From the NCBI RefSeq assembly GCF_020544465.1, contig NZ_CP066126.1, positions 4,154,001-4,218,000 of the forward strand: a stretch of DNA of 64,000 nt, given 5' to 3'. Made by a program: the position numbers and the translations under genes. The number at the start of each line of letters is the position of its first letter. Position 1 is the stretch's first letter. Source of the stretch: Chromobacterium rhizoryzae. Its GTDB lineage: Bacteria; Pseudomonadota; Gammaproteobacteria; Burkholderiales; Chromobacteriaceae. A model generated the notes under the pieces. It had not been told where the DNA came from. It ran no database searches and worked only from the letters and a program-made list of their open reading frames with translations. This document shows positions 25,334 through 34,593 of the stretch, in pieces.

Positions 25334-25360
25334 AGATCGTCTAAAGGTTAATAAACTTGA
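25334..25360 (-). promoter_or_regulatory. Sigma-28 (FliA) promoter of flagellin copy 2
   Basis: Minus-strand TCAAGTTT, 11 bases, GACGATCT. Seven of eight -35 bases and five of eight -10 bases match the FliA consensus, with spacing identical to the copy 1 promoter. Confidence 0.75.
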
Positions 25361-25450
25361 CCAAAATGGTATTTTTACCAAACAACCACCAAAACGGATG
25401 CCTCCTTCCCTCGCCCGATGGCGAACACCCAAACTGCGCGGCAAAGTGAA

Positions 25451-25483
25451 AAACAAACTGCCCCGCGGCTTGCGCCGCAGGGC
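25451..25483 (-). terminator. Terminator after the large glycosyltransferase gene
   Basis: On the minus strand a ten-base stem (GCCCTGCGGC / GCCGCGGGGC, one mismatch) with loop GCAA is followed by AGTTTGTTTTT. It separates the glycosyltransferase transcript from the flagellin promoter. Confidence 0.85.
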
Positions 25484-25512
25484 GATTCTCTACCAGACTC
25501 TTGACTCAACGC

Positions 25513-28500
25513 TCAACCATGCAGCACATGGAACCAGTCTTCATGGTGATCCTCCAGCCAGTAGTGCCTCTCAACCCAGTCACGTAGCTGCTCGCCCTCC
25601 CGCTCACTGGCATCTCGGTCATACACCTTGCTTCTTATCGCCTCAATCCAGGCCTCCGCTACATTGGGCACTCGGCACACTGGCGCCGCATTGGTCTGAT
25701 AAGGATAAATATCGGTGCAGACTACCGGCCACCCCAAAGCGCCATACTCCAGCAAGCGCAGATTGCTCTTGGCCTCGTTGAAAGCGTTAAGCTCCAACGG
25801 CGCCACCGCCAAATCCAGATTCAACTTGGCAATCGCCTCAGGATATTGATCAAATGGCACGGAATGATGCACCTCAGCTACATAAGGACGGAACTGCGGC
25901 AGACACATACCCATGAAGACCCAGTCCACCTCCGCTGCAGTTTGCTTGATGACCTCAAACAACAGTTCCAAATCTCCCCGATGTTGAGAGGCACCAACCC
26001 AACCAACTCGAGGCTTCGCACCAACCCGTCTTTGTGGCCTCAGTTGCCCCCAAACACTTTTCCGCAGCCTGTTGGGCACTACGACGATTTCGTCCACCAT
26101 TCCTTGAGTGAATGCGGCCAACGGTTCTGTCGACACAACAAGAGCATCACTCAACTTCAGCACTCTACGAAGCCTCTGCTTCGCATCTGGATACAGGCGT
26201 TTCCAGTGGTCGTATAGATTACTCTTCACCGGCGTGCCGCCCACCAAGTCGTCAATCCCGAACACCACTCGCATTTGCGGAATGAACTCGCGATAAGCTG
26301 TCAGCGCGTCATAGATTCCGTCATTGATGCCGGTATGCAAGAGCAGGGTGTCCGGCGCATGCCGCGCCATTTCAACAACCGACAACGCGCCCTGAGTCGG
26401 CTGGTGAATCTCCCCGTCAAGCCGTCCCTGCTCTTGTAGAATGGACAGCGGCTGGCTCAGCCGATACTCGCCGCTTCCCCCCGGAACCGGCATCCCCAGA
26501 ACACGTTTACGTCCCGGCAACTCAGGATCCCAGGCAACGCAACGCTGCCACTCCACTTCCATCTTTCTTCCACGCAGAGACAAGTGGCGGTTAAAAAATG
26601 GATCACGTCGCATCAACGGCAGCCATTGCCTCAGCATCGCATCCATTTCATCGCGCTCCCTCACCGCCGCCTGCAACGCGACGCGAGGGTCTGACGTGGT
26701 TCGTCCAATACTTTTGGCATGATGGTGATACAACACCACAAAAGGGTTGTACACATTACGATAGCCCGCAGCTTGAACCTTCAGGCAAAAGTCTACATCG
26801 TTGAAGCAGACTTTAAATTTGTCTTCGTCCAAACCGCTTACTTGCAGGTAAATTTCTTTACTCACCAAAAGGCAAGCACCCGTCACAGCGGAATAGTTCT
26901 GCCCGGTCAGAATCCGATTCTGATATCCGGACTCGGAGATATCCATCGGCTCAAATACATGATCGGCGACAGACCTCATTCCACCCGGCAAGCCAAGAAT
27001 AATTCCCGCATGCTGAATCTGCCCCACTTCGGGGTACAACAAGCGGGCGCCGACAGCCCCTACCCCAGATTGCTGCCCCACCGCCAGCAAACGCTCAAGC
27101 CAGGACTCCAAAATGACTTCCGTATCGTTGTTCAACAACAAAACGAACTCACCGGCCGCTACACTAACGCCTAAATTGCACTGCGCGGAGAAATTAAAAG
27201 GAGCATCGTATTCGGCTACCTTGATCCGCCCAGGGAATCTCCCAGCCATATCCTCATAAAACTCGCGGGTCTCAGGCTGCTCCGAACGGTTGTCAACAAT
27301 AATGACTTCAAACGACTGATACCGGGTTTTCTCGAACAGGCTTTCGAGGCATGGTTCTAAAAACTCCAATTTATCCCGGGTAGGGATAATGATGGAAACC
27401 AAGGGACTCCCCTGCACTTTGATATCAAAATGATGGGTGCCCGGCACATAACCGTCGCCCACATCGGCGGCTAGCCCCAGTCTGATGGCATGGTTCTCCA
27501 GAGCCACCTTCCGCGCCGCCGTCGCCAAAGGGCCAATATCACTTTTGTCATATGGAAGGGAAAGCAGCACGTCATCCACATGCCCTATCGCATCCCTTCC
27601 CTTCAACTCGAACAAGCGCAACAGGCATTCATAAACATAAGCCCCCGGGTACGGCTGCAAGCCATTCAATGCCACTAGGGCTCTAGTCGAAATCGCAACT
27701 CCCGCCCCGATATAGTCCATGGAGCGCAAATACTCCGGGGAGAAATCCGGTTTGAACGAGGGCAAAAAATATTCCCCCATAGGGGAAACGACATCGCTAT
27801 CGCAATAAATAGCCATCCATTCAGGGTGAGCATGGGCCGCCTCGGCCAATCTAACCAGCGCGCGCGATTCCAAGCGGAAGCCCGCCGGCAACAGCATGGC
27901 CCAATCCGCATAGCAGTCTGCAACGATATCGTTAAAAACTTGGGTCAAGCGCTCAGGATCGTCCAGCGTAGGCAGCCTCACCCACCCCAGCTGCGGGCTA
28001 TTCTGAAACACGGGATCCGGCATCTCCCAATCCGCCAAGACCAGTAAACGCCAATTCGGATACAGCTGCTTCTCCATTGCCGCCAACGACTCTACCAAGC
28101 GTCGTTTTTCAGCCGCGGGTACCACGGTTACCAGATTGAACGTCGGCCGTACCGACCATGCTTTCACCATTCTCTCGGCAAACTGTTCTGCGTGAACTTC
28201 CCGCAATTGGTGATTGTTCTTCCAAATCTTGTAACGCTGCTCCTCAATCGCATCTTCCGGACATGACGATTGCAAGATGGGCCTGCCGATTTTGCTGGGA
28301 CTGCGGATTTGGACAGCCTTCGGCAAAACACTATTCCAGACTGCGATATGCTGGCTTATCGTCCCTTCCAACGTGCGTTGCTGCAAGATGTAATTGCGTG
28401 CCCTGGAAGCCAGCGACTTTCTTGCCGCGTGGTCTTCAACCAAGGAAACGATGGCATTGAACCAAGCGTCCTCATTGTTTTCAACAGCCAGCGCCAGCCC

Positions 28501-29361
28501 CTTTTCCTTGGGCTCGGCATAAGGAGGGAGGTCCGACACGATACTGGCGGCCCCCACTACCGCGTAATCAATCCACTTGATATCCGACTTACACAGATTG
28601 AACCCGTCTTCCTCCAATGGAGCCAGTCCAATATCTATTTTCAAATCAGCAAGATAAGAAAAATAGTCGTGATACATCACACCTTTGGGGCCTTGCTTCA
28701 CCCCTTTCAAGCCAATCATGGTCTTGGGAACATTTCCCCAAAACACGAACTTTACCGCGTCCGCATACTCATGATAAACCCGTAACAGAGCACCAGAAAT
28801 CAAGTCCAAATCTCGACCATGAGTGCTGGTACCGGCAAACCCAATAACAACCTGATCATCCCGCTCTCTTGGCTCTACAAAACGAAACTGGCTCAAGGAG
28901 TTTGGAATTACTACGACATTCTGATTATAAGCAACAAATTTTTTAGCCAACTCTGGCGTACTGACAGTCACAACAGAACAATATGGCAATATCCACTTTA
29001 TATGCTCAGTGGATTTAAAGAAATCATCATACATCGGGTTACTGCTTGGCAAACCCAGCAACCAATCATCAATATCAAAGACAATGGGTTTCTTGGATTC
29101 GATAATAATTTTCATCAAATCCATATAGCACTTATCTATAAACCATCGCTGTACAATAAATGCGTCCATGGACTCAACAAAATGGGCATCTGAATCGAAC
29201 CCATAATCGCCCACCAGGCGATGAGCCTCTAGGTTTTTATAAAAATAAGTATCAACCACGCCTGCGAGCAAAGACAGAGGATCACCCAATCTAAGCTTGA
29301 AACAAGCATGATCAAAGTGATCTCTAGACAAGATGCCGATACGGGGATTTCTTTTTTCCAT
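25513..29361 (-). CDS. Very large multidomain glycosyltransferase (GT4-like / GT2 / GT2 / GT4-like)
   Basis: 1282 residues. Residues ~1-350: GT-B-like (IVFDIDDWLLGLP, VVIPNSLSQF, VIGFAGTSTHGRDLD, DIGLAPLEEDGFN). ~400-640: degenerate GT-A region (NWRLLVLADW, PEWMAIYCDSDVV). ~655-900: canonical GT2 domain (VSIIIPTRDKLEF, VIIVDNRSEQ, LLLNNDTEVI, FNDVDFCLKV). ~955-1280: second GT-B-like domain (RVVFGIDDLVGG, VVPNRLRK, RVGWVGASQHRGDLE, DLAVAPLELNAFNEAKSN). The first and last domains resemble each other, hinting at an internal duplication. It is cytoplasmic, with no membrane helix. It lies between the pse operon and flagellin, so it is a candidate flagellin glycan builder. It uses rarer codons and lower GC than the flagellar genes. 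Confidence 0.85.
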   Translation of the reverse strand: MEKRNPRIGILSRDHFDHACFKLRLGDPLSLLAGVVDTYFYKNLEAHRLVGDYGFDSDAHFVESMDAFIVQRWFIDKCYMDLMKIIIESKKPIVFDIDDWLLGLPSSNPMYDDFFKSTEHIKWILPYCSVVTVSTPELAKKFVAYNQNVVVIPNSLSQFRFVEPRERDDQVVIGFAGTSTHGRDLDLISGALLRVYHEYADAVKFVFWGNVPKTMIGLKGVKQGPKGVMYHDYFSYLADLKIDIGLAPLEEDGFNLCKSDIKWIDYAVVGAASIVSDLPPYAEPKEKGLALAVENNEDAWFNAIVSLVEDHAARKSLASRARNYILQQRTLEGTISQHIAVWNSVLPKAVQIRSPSKIGRPILQSSCPEDAIEEQRYKIWKNNHQLREVHAEQFAERMVKAWSVRPTFNLVTVVPAAEKRRLVESLAAMEKQLYPNWRLLVLADWEMPDPVFQNSPQLGWVRLPTLDDPERLTQVFNDIVADCYADWAMLLPAGFRLESRALVRLAEAAHAHPEWMAIYCDSDVVSPMGEYFLPSFKPDFSPEYLRSMDYIGAGVAISTRALVALNGLQPYPGAYVYECLLRLFELKGRDAIGHVDDVLLSLPYDKSDIGPLATAARKVALENHAIRLGLAADVGDGYVPGTHHFDIKVQGSPLVSIIIPTRDKLEFLEPCLESLFEKTRYQSFEVIIVDNRSEQPETREFYEDMAGRFPGRIKVAEYDAPFNFSAQCNLGVSVAAGEFVLLLNNDTEVILESWLERLLAVGQQSGVGAVGARLLYPEVGQIQHAGIILGLPGGMRSVADHVFEPMDISESGYQNRILTGQNYSAVTGACLLVSKEIYLQVSGLDEDKFKVCFNDVDFCLKVQAAGYRNVYNPFVVLYHHHAKSIGRTTSDPRVALQAAVRERDEMDAMLRQWLPLMRRDPFFNRHLSLRGRKMEVEWQRCVAWDPELPGRKRVLGMPVPGGSGEYRLSQPLSILQEQGRLDGEIHQPTQGALSVVEMARHAPDTLLLHTGINDGIYDALTAYREFIPQMRVVFGIDDLVGGTPVKSNLYDHWKRLYPDAKQRLRRVLKLSDALVVSTEPLAAFTQGMVDEIVVVPNRLRKSVWGQLRPQRRVGAKPRVGWVGASQHRGDLELLFEVIKQTAAEVDWVFMGMCLPQFRPYVAEVHHSVPFDQYPEAIAKLNLDLAVAPLELNAFNEAKSNLRLLEYGALGWPVVCTDIYPYQTNAAPVCRVPNVAEAWIEAIRSKVYDRDASEREGEQLRDWVERHYWLEDHHEDWFHVLHG

Positions 29362-29546
29362 GAGATGAGGTCCGCCTGCAGAGAAGACGCCAAGCCGAAC
29401 ATAGTCAAACCATCATTGCAACGGTTTTGATCACCGCCATTATCCTTGGCATGACTACTTCAGCACAGTCCGATACAACCACACACAAAAGCTTGCCGAC
29501 ACCGCTGCATCATTCAGGGTGGCGCAAGCACACCGTTAACAAACAA

Positions 29547-29571
29547 GAAGCGACCCCTCTGAGGCCGCTTC
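29547..29571 (-). terminator. Terminator at the end of the pse operon
   Basis: Imperfect stem GAAGCG-A-CC/GG-C-CGCTTC, followed on the minus strand by TTGTTTGTT. It lies 22 bases after the last gene of the pse operon. The rest of 29362-29592 holds no gene that I can support and must carry the promoter of the large glycosyltransferase gene. Confidence 0.7.
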
Positions 29572-29592
29572 TCGCTCAACAAGCAGTCGATC

Positions 29593-31617
29593 CTATGCCT
29601 TTTCCAGCAGAAGATAAAACTGTAACGAGCACATTTCCAACATTTCCTCATGGGTGACATTTTTAATCACCATGCGCTCAGTTTCGATATTGCACGGCAA
29701 TGAGCCTTGGGCTCGATTGAAAATATCCTGCAGCCGGCCATCAAGCGCATTCATCTTATTTACGACTTTGTAGCCGGTTTCCTGACAAAATTTAAGCAGC
29801 TCTCGAAGGGTAAAGAAGCGAATATGCGTGATATCCAACAATCCTTCTTTGGCATAAGTCCAATTTCCTTTGGCCAAATCATCCATCAATGCGAGGTTAC
29901 GCACATTCGGCACGCTGAGCAGCACTTGCCCTTGCGAAGATAGATAACGGTGGATTTTCACCATTACATCCCATGGGTTGTACATATGCTCAAGCACATC
30001 AGCCAGCACCACGGCATCCAGGCTGCCCAACGCCATGCCTTCCGCCTCTAGGTCGAAGTCCTCAAATTTTCCCAACAGAACTTTATCCAGTTGACGGCTG
30101 GCCATCTCCGCAGCGGCATGGTTCATTTCAATCCCCCATACCTGGCAAGATGGAAAACGCTGCTTAATCAAAGCGCCATTACCGCCCCCCGCGCACCCAA
30201 TGTCCAGCGCCAGGTGAGGCTGGTTGCTGAACAAGCTGATTAAATCCTTGCGCCCCGTTGTATGGTAGCCAGCGGTCAAATCCGTATGTTCGTTATCCAG
30301 GTATTGCTGCCACACCAGCCGTTGCGGGCGCACCCGCAAGCCTTGCGCCATATCTGCCATCAACTGGGCCACTCGCGATGCCGCCAAACCATCCGCTCCG
30401 CCATGATGGTAATAAACCAGTCGCTGACGAGCCTGATGCAACTGGGCATTGCGCTCTTCCTTATCCTCCAACAGCTGCAGAATGCATGCAGCCAACTCGT
30501 GGGCCTCCACTTCCTTGATCCCGGTCTCAGCCTCAAAGCAAGGCCCCATCAGCATACCCGAGCTATTCATCAAGTTGACGACGGGGGTATCCGCCATCAT
30601 GCCCTCCACCAAATAATTGGAATCAACCGCTACCAATACATCCGCGGCAGCGGCAAAGGCGGGAGTATCCTCCATCACGTAATAATACTGACGGCCATCG
30701 GACCCCAAGGCCGCCAATAATTCGGAGCAACAATGCTCGCCTATCGCCTGGTTGGCTGGCCTATCCTTGATCACCGCGTTGATCTTGCAACCATGCTGCG
30801 ACAAAGCTTCGCAAGCGCTCAAAAACGCCAGCATCGTGTCCGCATAAGCATGCTCATTGCAATGCGCGCTAAGATTGGCTGCCCAAGTTGTACCGAAAAC
30901 CACGATCGGCAAATTGGGATCCATCTCATACTTTTCGATTAAAGCTTGACGATACGCCGCCTTTTGGACTCTAAGTTGCGCATAGCAGTCCCATGCGGGG
31001 TTGCCCGTTAACTCCAGACGTTCCGGCTCAATGCCCAAATCCAAGAAGCCTTCCTTGCCGCGCTCCCCGTAAACAGCCATCTTATCCGCAATCAATTCGG
31101 CATGAACGGTGTAAGGATCGGCCAAGGCAATGCCATGGGAAAGATGCAAGCTTGGAACACCATTCGCCCTCGCCCAGGCCGTGGCGACTTTTCCCAAACG
31201 CGTGACGTCTTCGCTAGTGACGAACAGCGACACGTCGAACTCCTCAGCCGCCGCAGCCAAACCATCCAGCAATTGCACCGACATTGGCAATTCAAAGCTC
31301 AAACGCTCTTTGATCACCTCAACCAATGACGCGGTATTTTCCTCGTCGGCGAACTCTTCACCCCAGTTAAGGACGGCCAAATGCTCGTTCAACGCCGCTA
31401 GGGACGGACTGGCTTCTCCAACAGCGTTATATCCGTCAGGCAACAGACTTTCCAAGCCCACTACCGCGCAGCCGCACTCCGCCGCAAGGTTTAACAGCGC
31501 CGGCGTCATGCCCGCTGATGTCGTCACAATGACCATGGGATCAAACATCGCCAGGAACTGGCGCAAGGCGCCCAGCTGGTTATCCCACAGCAGGCTTATA
31601 ATTGCTTTTGGTTTCAT
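29593..31617 (-). CDS. GT-B-like protein fused to a SAM-dependent methyltransferase
   Basis: 674 residues. The N-terminal ~430 residues look like a GT-B or capsule-glycosyltransferase fold (LHLSHGIALADPY, ERLELTGNPAWDCYAQL, PIVVFGTTWAAN, DVLVAVDSNYLVEGMMADTPVV). The C-terminal ~200 residues are a class I methyltransferase with LALDIGCAGGGNGALIK, AVVLADVLEHMYNPW and VLLSVPNVRNLAL. As the last gene of the pseudaminic acid operon it may be the sugar transferase acting on flagellin, with the second half methylating the sugar. Both roles are inferred from context. It overlaps the preceding gene by 4 bases. Confidence 0.7.
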   Translation of the reverse strand: MKPKAIISLLWDNQLGALRQFLAMFDPMVIVTTSAGMTPALLNLAAECGCAVVGLESLLPDGYNAVGEASPSLAALNEHLAVLNWGEEFADEENTASLVEVIKERLSFELPMSVQLLDGLAAAAEEFDVSLFVTSEDVTRLGKVATAWARANGVPSLHLSHGIALADPYTVHAELIADKMAVYGERGKEGFLDLGIEPERLELTGNPAWDCYAQLRVQKAAYRQALIEKYEMDPNLPIVVFGTTWAANLSAHCNEHAYADTMLAFLSACEALSQHGCKINAVIKDRPANQAIGEHCCSELLAALGSDGRQYYYVMEDTPAFAAAADVLVAVDSNYLVEGMMADTPVVNLMNSSGMLMGPCFEAETGIKEVEAHELAACILQLLEDKEERNAQLHQARQRLVYYHHGGADGLAASRVAQLMADMAQGLRVRPQRLVWQQYLDNEHTDLTAGYHTTGRKDLISLFSNQPHLALDIGCAGGGNGALIKQRFPSCQVWGIEMNHAAAEMASRQLDKVLLGKFEDFDLEAEGMALGSLDAVVLADVLEHMYNPWDVMVKIHRYLSSQGQVLLSVPNVRNLALMDDLAKGNWTYAKEGLLDITHIRFFTLRELLKFCQETGYKVVNKMNALDGRLQDIFNRAQGSLPCNIETERMVIKNVTHEEMLEMCSLQFYLLLEKA

Positions 31618-32903
31618 CCTTGGTTCCCGCCAAAAATGCCATAGTGTTTTGCCAATAAGGTATCCACCAAGTGGTAATCCGCGCCTAAGGTAAGATCAAC
31701 GCCATGCCTGAACTTCTCCCGACTGCCGGCGGACCACCCCTTGACCAGACCCATCACCCGCTGATCCAGGCCTTCCGCCGCCAGCCAGGCGGAAAATTGT
31801 TGGACACGCTCTTCGGAAAGCAGCCCGGCAAAGTCATAAGCAGGGCTACGTTGCACCAAGGTTTTCAACAGGCAGTAGAAGAAATGCCGCGCGCGCAAGG
31901 GCTGCAGCAGACGGTCCAACTCCTGGGAAAGGTCCTCGCTGGGCAATAGCATCCACGGCATCAACGCCCGAAACGACTGTTGCCCCAACGCGGCGTCTTT
32001 TTGCCTCTGTTCTTCGGCCCAGGCCTTATTGCCAGCCTCGTCCGCACGGTTCTCCAAGACCACAAACATTCGCCCTGCGACCTTCGGCGTCAACCGCGCC
32101 ACCAAGAGTTCCTCAAGGAACAAGCCCAACTCCAACAGATGCGGGTCTCGAGCAAACCATGACAACACCCGTGTCCATCGCTTGGTCTTTTCCAGCGGCT
32201 CGTACAGGAAGGCATTGATATTCCCCCCACCGAGAAACGCGCCATGCGGAACCGCATCCATGATGGCGAAGCCCTCTTGATCGGCAAACGCCACCAGCTC
32301 ATCGACTCGGATCCTGGACATGTAGCGACCAAAATTAGAGGGGTCTTCCGCCTCACGCATAACAGCTGGCCACTGATTGGTATCCGCGCCGTAGGCCGCC
32401 TCGAAATGGTCTCGCGAGTGAATATCGAACACGATGCGCCCTCCCGGCCTCACAACTCGCTTCCACTCCAGCAAAGCTTCCCGCCAGTTGGGAAAATGCA
32501 CCATCACGTTCAAGGCGATCGCACTATCAAAGCTCTTTTCATCAAACGGCAACTTAGTGATGTCACCCAGTTGCAATGTAATGGGCATATTGCCGGCCAA
32601 GCGACGCGTTTCGTTCAACATGGCTTGGGAGCTATCAATACCCGTTACGTGAAAACCTTGCTCTATCAAAGGCAAACTGGCCCGTCCGGTACCGATACCG
32701 ATATCGAGTATCTCCTTGCCCCGGACATGCCGCTTAATGGTGCCTACCTCCAAAGCATTCTTCAGATAGTTAGTGCTGGTGTTTTCCACCATCCTCCCGG
32801 AGTACCAGCTAACCATGCCGGCATCCTGCCACGCCTGGGTTTTCCAGTTGATTAGACTGTCGTCTTCGTAACTCGCAACCGTAGTCGCGGCTTGTTTACT
32901 CAT
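31614..32903 (-). CDS. SAM-dependent methyltransferase with a C-terminal extension
   Basis: 429 residues. A class I methyltransferase domain lies at ~65-180: EILDIGIGTGRASLPLIEQG, VTGIDSSQAML, LQLGDITKLPFDE, VVRPGGRIVFDIHSRD. The C-terminal ~200 residues are helical and not recognised. It probably O-methylates a pseudaminic acid intermediate or the glycan, by position between pseI and the GT/methyltransferase fusion. ATG 32903 is chosen because GGAAG is well spaced and it overlaps the pseI stop (ATGA); an ATG at 32918 is also in frame. Confidence 0.8.
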   Translation of the reverse strand: MSKQAATTVASYEDDSLINWKTQAWQDAGMVSWYSGRMVENTSTNYLKNALEVGTIKRHVRGKEILDIGIGTGRASLPLIEQGFHVTGIDSSQAMLNETRRLAGNMPITLQLGDITKLPFDEKSFDSAIALNVMVHFPNWREALLEWKRVVRPGGRIVFDIHSRDHFEAAYGADTNQWPAVMREAEDPSNFGRYMSRIRVDELVAFADQEGFAIMDAVPHGAFLGGGNINAFLYEPLEKTKRWTRVLSWFARDPHLLELGLFLEELLVARLTPKVAGRMFVVLENRADEAGNKAWAEEQRQKDAALGQQSFRALMPWMLLPSEDLSQELDRLLQPLRARHFFYCLLKTLVQRSPAYDFAGLLSEERVQQFSAWLAAEGLDQRVMGLVKGWSAGSREKFRHGVDLTLGADYHLVDTLLAKHYGIFGGNQG

Positions 32904-33955
32904 TTCAACGCTTCCCATGTGAGCGGCATGCCCCGTTTCAGGGCTTTCGTGGCTGGCATACCAATGACGATGTCAAAAAATTTCGGAGCTAAGCCAAACC
33001 CCGGCCGAATAACTCTGATGTTCTCCGCGCTGAAGAGCTCACCCTCCGCAATATCCTGAGCAACATAGAGGGATCGGCGAAAAATCTGTGATTTGCTTTC
33101 AATCGGGCTACTACCGTACCTGATATCTCCCAACGCCAGCCAAGCGCGCTCACTTTCAATCACCAACTGAGCCAACTCCTCAGGTTCTAGGGAAAAAGCA
33201 GAGTCCACCCCGCCATCTGCCCGTCGCAAAGTGAAGTGCTTTTCAATCACGGAGGCGCCGAGAGCGACCGCGGCAATTCCAGCGCCAATCCCCATGGTGT
33301 GGTCGGACAAACCGACCTCGCAACCGAACAAATCGCGTAAATGCGGGATGGTACGCAGATCACTGTGCATAGGGGGAGCAGGGTATGAACTGGTACACTT
33401 CAGTAAGACTAATTGCTGGCAACCTGCCGCTCTTGCTTCCCTCACAGTTTCATCGAGTTCGGCCACTGAGGCCATTCCGGTCGAAATAATCATAGGTTTA
33501 CCGGTTGCCGCCACTTTACGAATCAAGGGCAAATCCGTATTTTCAAAACTCGCAATCTTATAAGCGGGAACCTCGAGAGTTTCCAGAAAGTCTACCGCCG
33601 TTTCGTCAAAAGGCGTCGAAAACACCAGCATACCCAGTGACTTGGCATAGTTAAAAATAGGCTGGTGCCACTCCCATGGCGTATAGGCTTGCTGATACAG
33701 TTTATAAAGCGAGGAGCCACTCCACAAACTGTCCGGATCGGAAATATGAAACTCACCCTCATCTAGGTCGAGCGTCATGGTGTCCGGTGTATACGTTTGT
33801 AATTTCAATGCATGAGCACCACTGCTGGCGGCGGCGGCAACAATGGCCATAGCCCGATCTAACGACTGGTTATGATTACCAGACATCTCAGCAATAATGA
33901 AAGGCGGAGCCTCTCTGGAAATCAGCCTACCACCGATATGAACGCCTTTTCCCAT
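32900..33955 (-). CDS. pseI: Pseudaminic acid synthase
   Basis: 351 residues, NeuB-family. It condenses 2,4-diacylamido-2,4,6-trideoxy-altrose with phosphoenolpyruvate. The TIM-barrel part has FIIAEMSGNHNQSLDRA, ALKLQTYTPDTMTL, VFSTPFDETAVDFLE, MIISTGMAS, CTSSYPAP and GLSDHTMG; a C-terminal SAF/antifreeze-like domain contains FRRSLYVAQDIAEGE. EMSGNHN and ALKLQTYTPDT are PseI rather than NeuB wording. Start and the preceding stop share one base (TAATG). It is the sixth gene of the operon. Confidence 0.95.
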   Translation of the reverse strand: MGKGVHIGGRLISREAPPFIIAEMSGNHNQSLDRAMAIVAAAASSGAHALKLQTYTPDTMTLDLDEGEFHISDPDSLWSGSSLYKLYQQAYTPWEWHQPIFNYAKSLGMLVFSTPFDETAVDFLETLEVPAYKIASFENTDLPLIRKVAATGKPMIISTGMASVAELDETVREARAAGCQQLVLLKCTSSYPAPPMHSDLRTIPHLRDLFGCEVGLSDHTMGIGAGIAAVALGASVIEKHFTLRRADGGVDSAFSLEPEELAQLVIESERAWLALGDIRYGSSPIESKSQIFRRSLYVAQDIAEGELFSAENIRVIRPGFGLAPKFFDIVIGMPATKALKRGMPLTWEALK

Positions 33956-34593
33956 TAGACATCGTCCTTTTCAATTGTCAGCTTATAGCGGTGCCCTGCC
34001 CATTCAAAAAAAGCCGGATAGCGCTGATTATCAACCACTCGCAATAGATTAAACTGCTCCTGCAGAGACTGCCCAGGGTCCAGGCGGCTATCCTCAGGTC
34101 CCCGTCTCGGATACAGACTGGGCTCGCCTCGCTGCTCTTGAGGTTCCGCACCGTCACAATGGTGTACCGCCCAATCCATCAAGCGCAACTCGCAGTCAAA
34201 TAATTTGGCATTGATTTCCGTGCTAAGCTCATGCCCCTCTAGATCAAACGCACGTTGCTGCCAAATGGCTCCAGTATCTATGCCATCCTCGGCGTTCAAT
34301 AAGCTAACAAGAATACGCTGTCGACCTTCAAGCACCTGCCAAATATGGGGAGACATCCCCCTTCCTTTGGGTAAATCACTGGCATGCAGCACCAAGGTGT
34401 AACGGTAGCGCTCGCGACATGACTTGGAAATCAATTGCTGGCAAGATACTAAAAAGAGAAAGTCCCCCCCGCCAGCCTGATTGCAATCAGTCAGCAGGCT
34501 TACGAAACATTGTTGATGCTCAATTTTCCATTGCCTCAACCATGGCCAAACCGGGTGTTCTGGGTCTGTGCACAAGATATCGACTTTGCTCAT
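33955..34593 (-). CDS. Formyltransferase-family protein in the pseH position
   Basis: 212 residues. The core LVLHASDLPKGRGMSPHIWQVLEG and LLNAEDGIDTGAIW matches the formyl-THF-dependent transferase fold (methionyl-tRNA and sugar N-formyltransferases): the conserved His in LHAS and Asp in GIDTG are present, while the usual Asn two residues before the His is Val. In other pse operons an acetyltransferase PseH fills this slot and acylates the 4-amino group before PseG. Here a formyl group may be added instead, giving 7-N-formyl-pseudaminic acid (inference). It overlaps pseG by 4 bases. Confidence 0.82.
   Translation of the reverse strand: MSKVDILCTDPEHPVWPWLRQWKIEHQQCFVSLLTDCNQAGGGDFLFLVSCQQLISKSCRERYRYTLVLHASDLPKGRGMSPHIWQVLEGRQRILVSLLNAEDGIDTGAIWQQRAFDLEGHELSTEINAKLFDCELRLMDWAVHHCDGAEPQEQRGEPSLYPRRGPEDSRLDPGQSLQEQFNLLRVVDNQRYPAFFEWAGHRYKLTIEKDDV

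Noticed and set aside
29427..29657. 76-residue plus-strand ORF between the pse operon and the glycosyltransferase gene
   Set aside because: No ribosome site or motif, and it overlaps the end of a clear gene on the other strand as well as a terminator.
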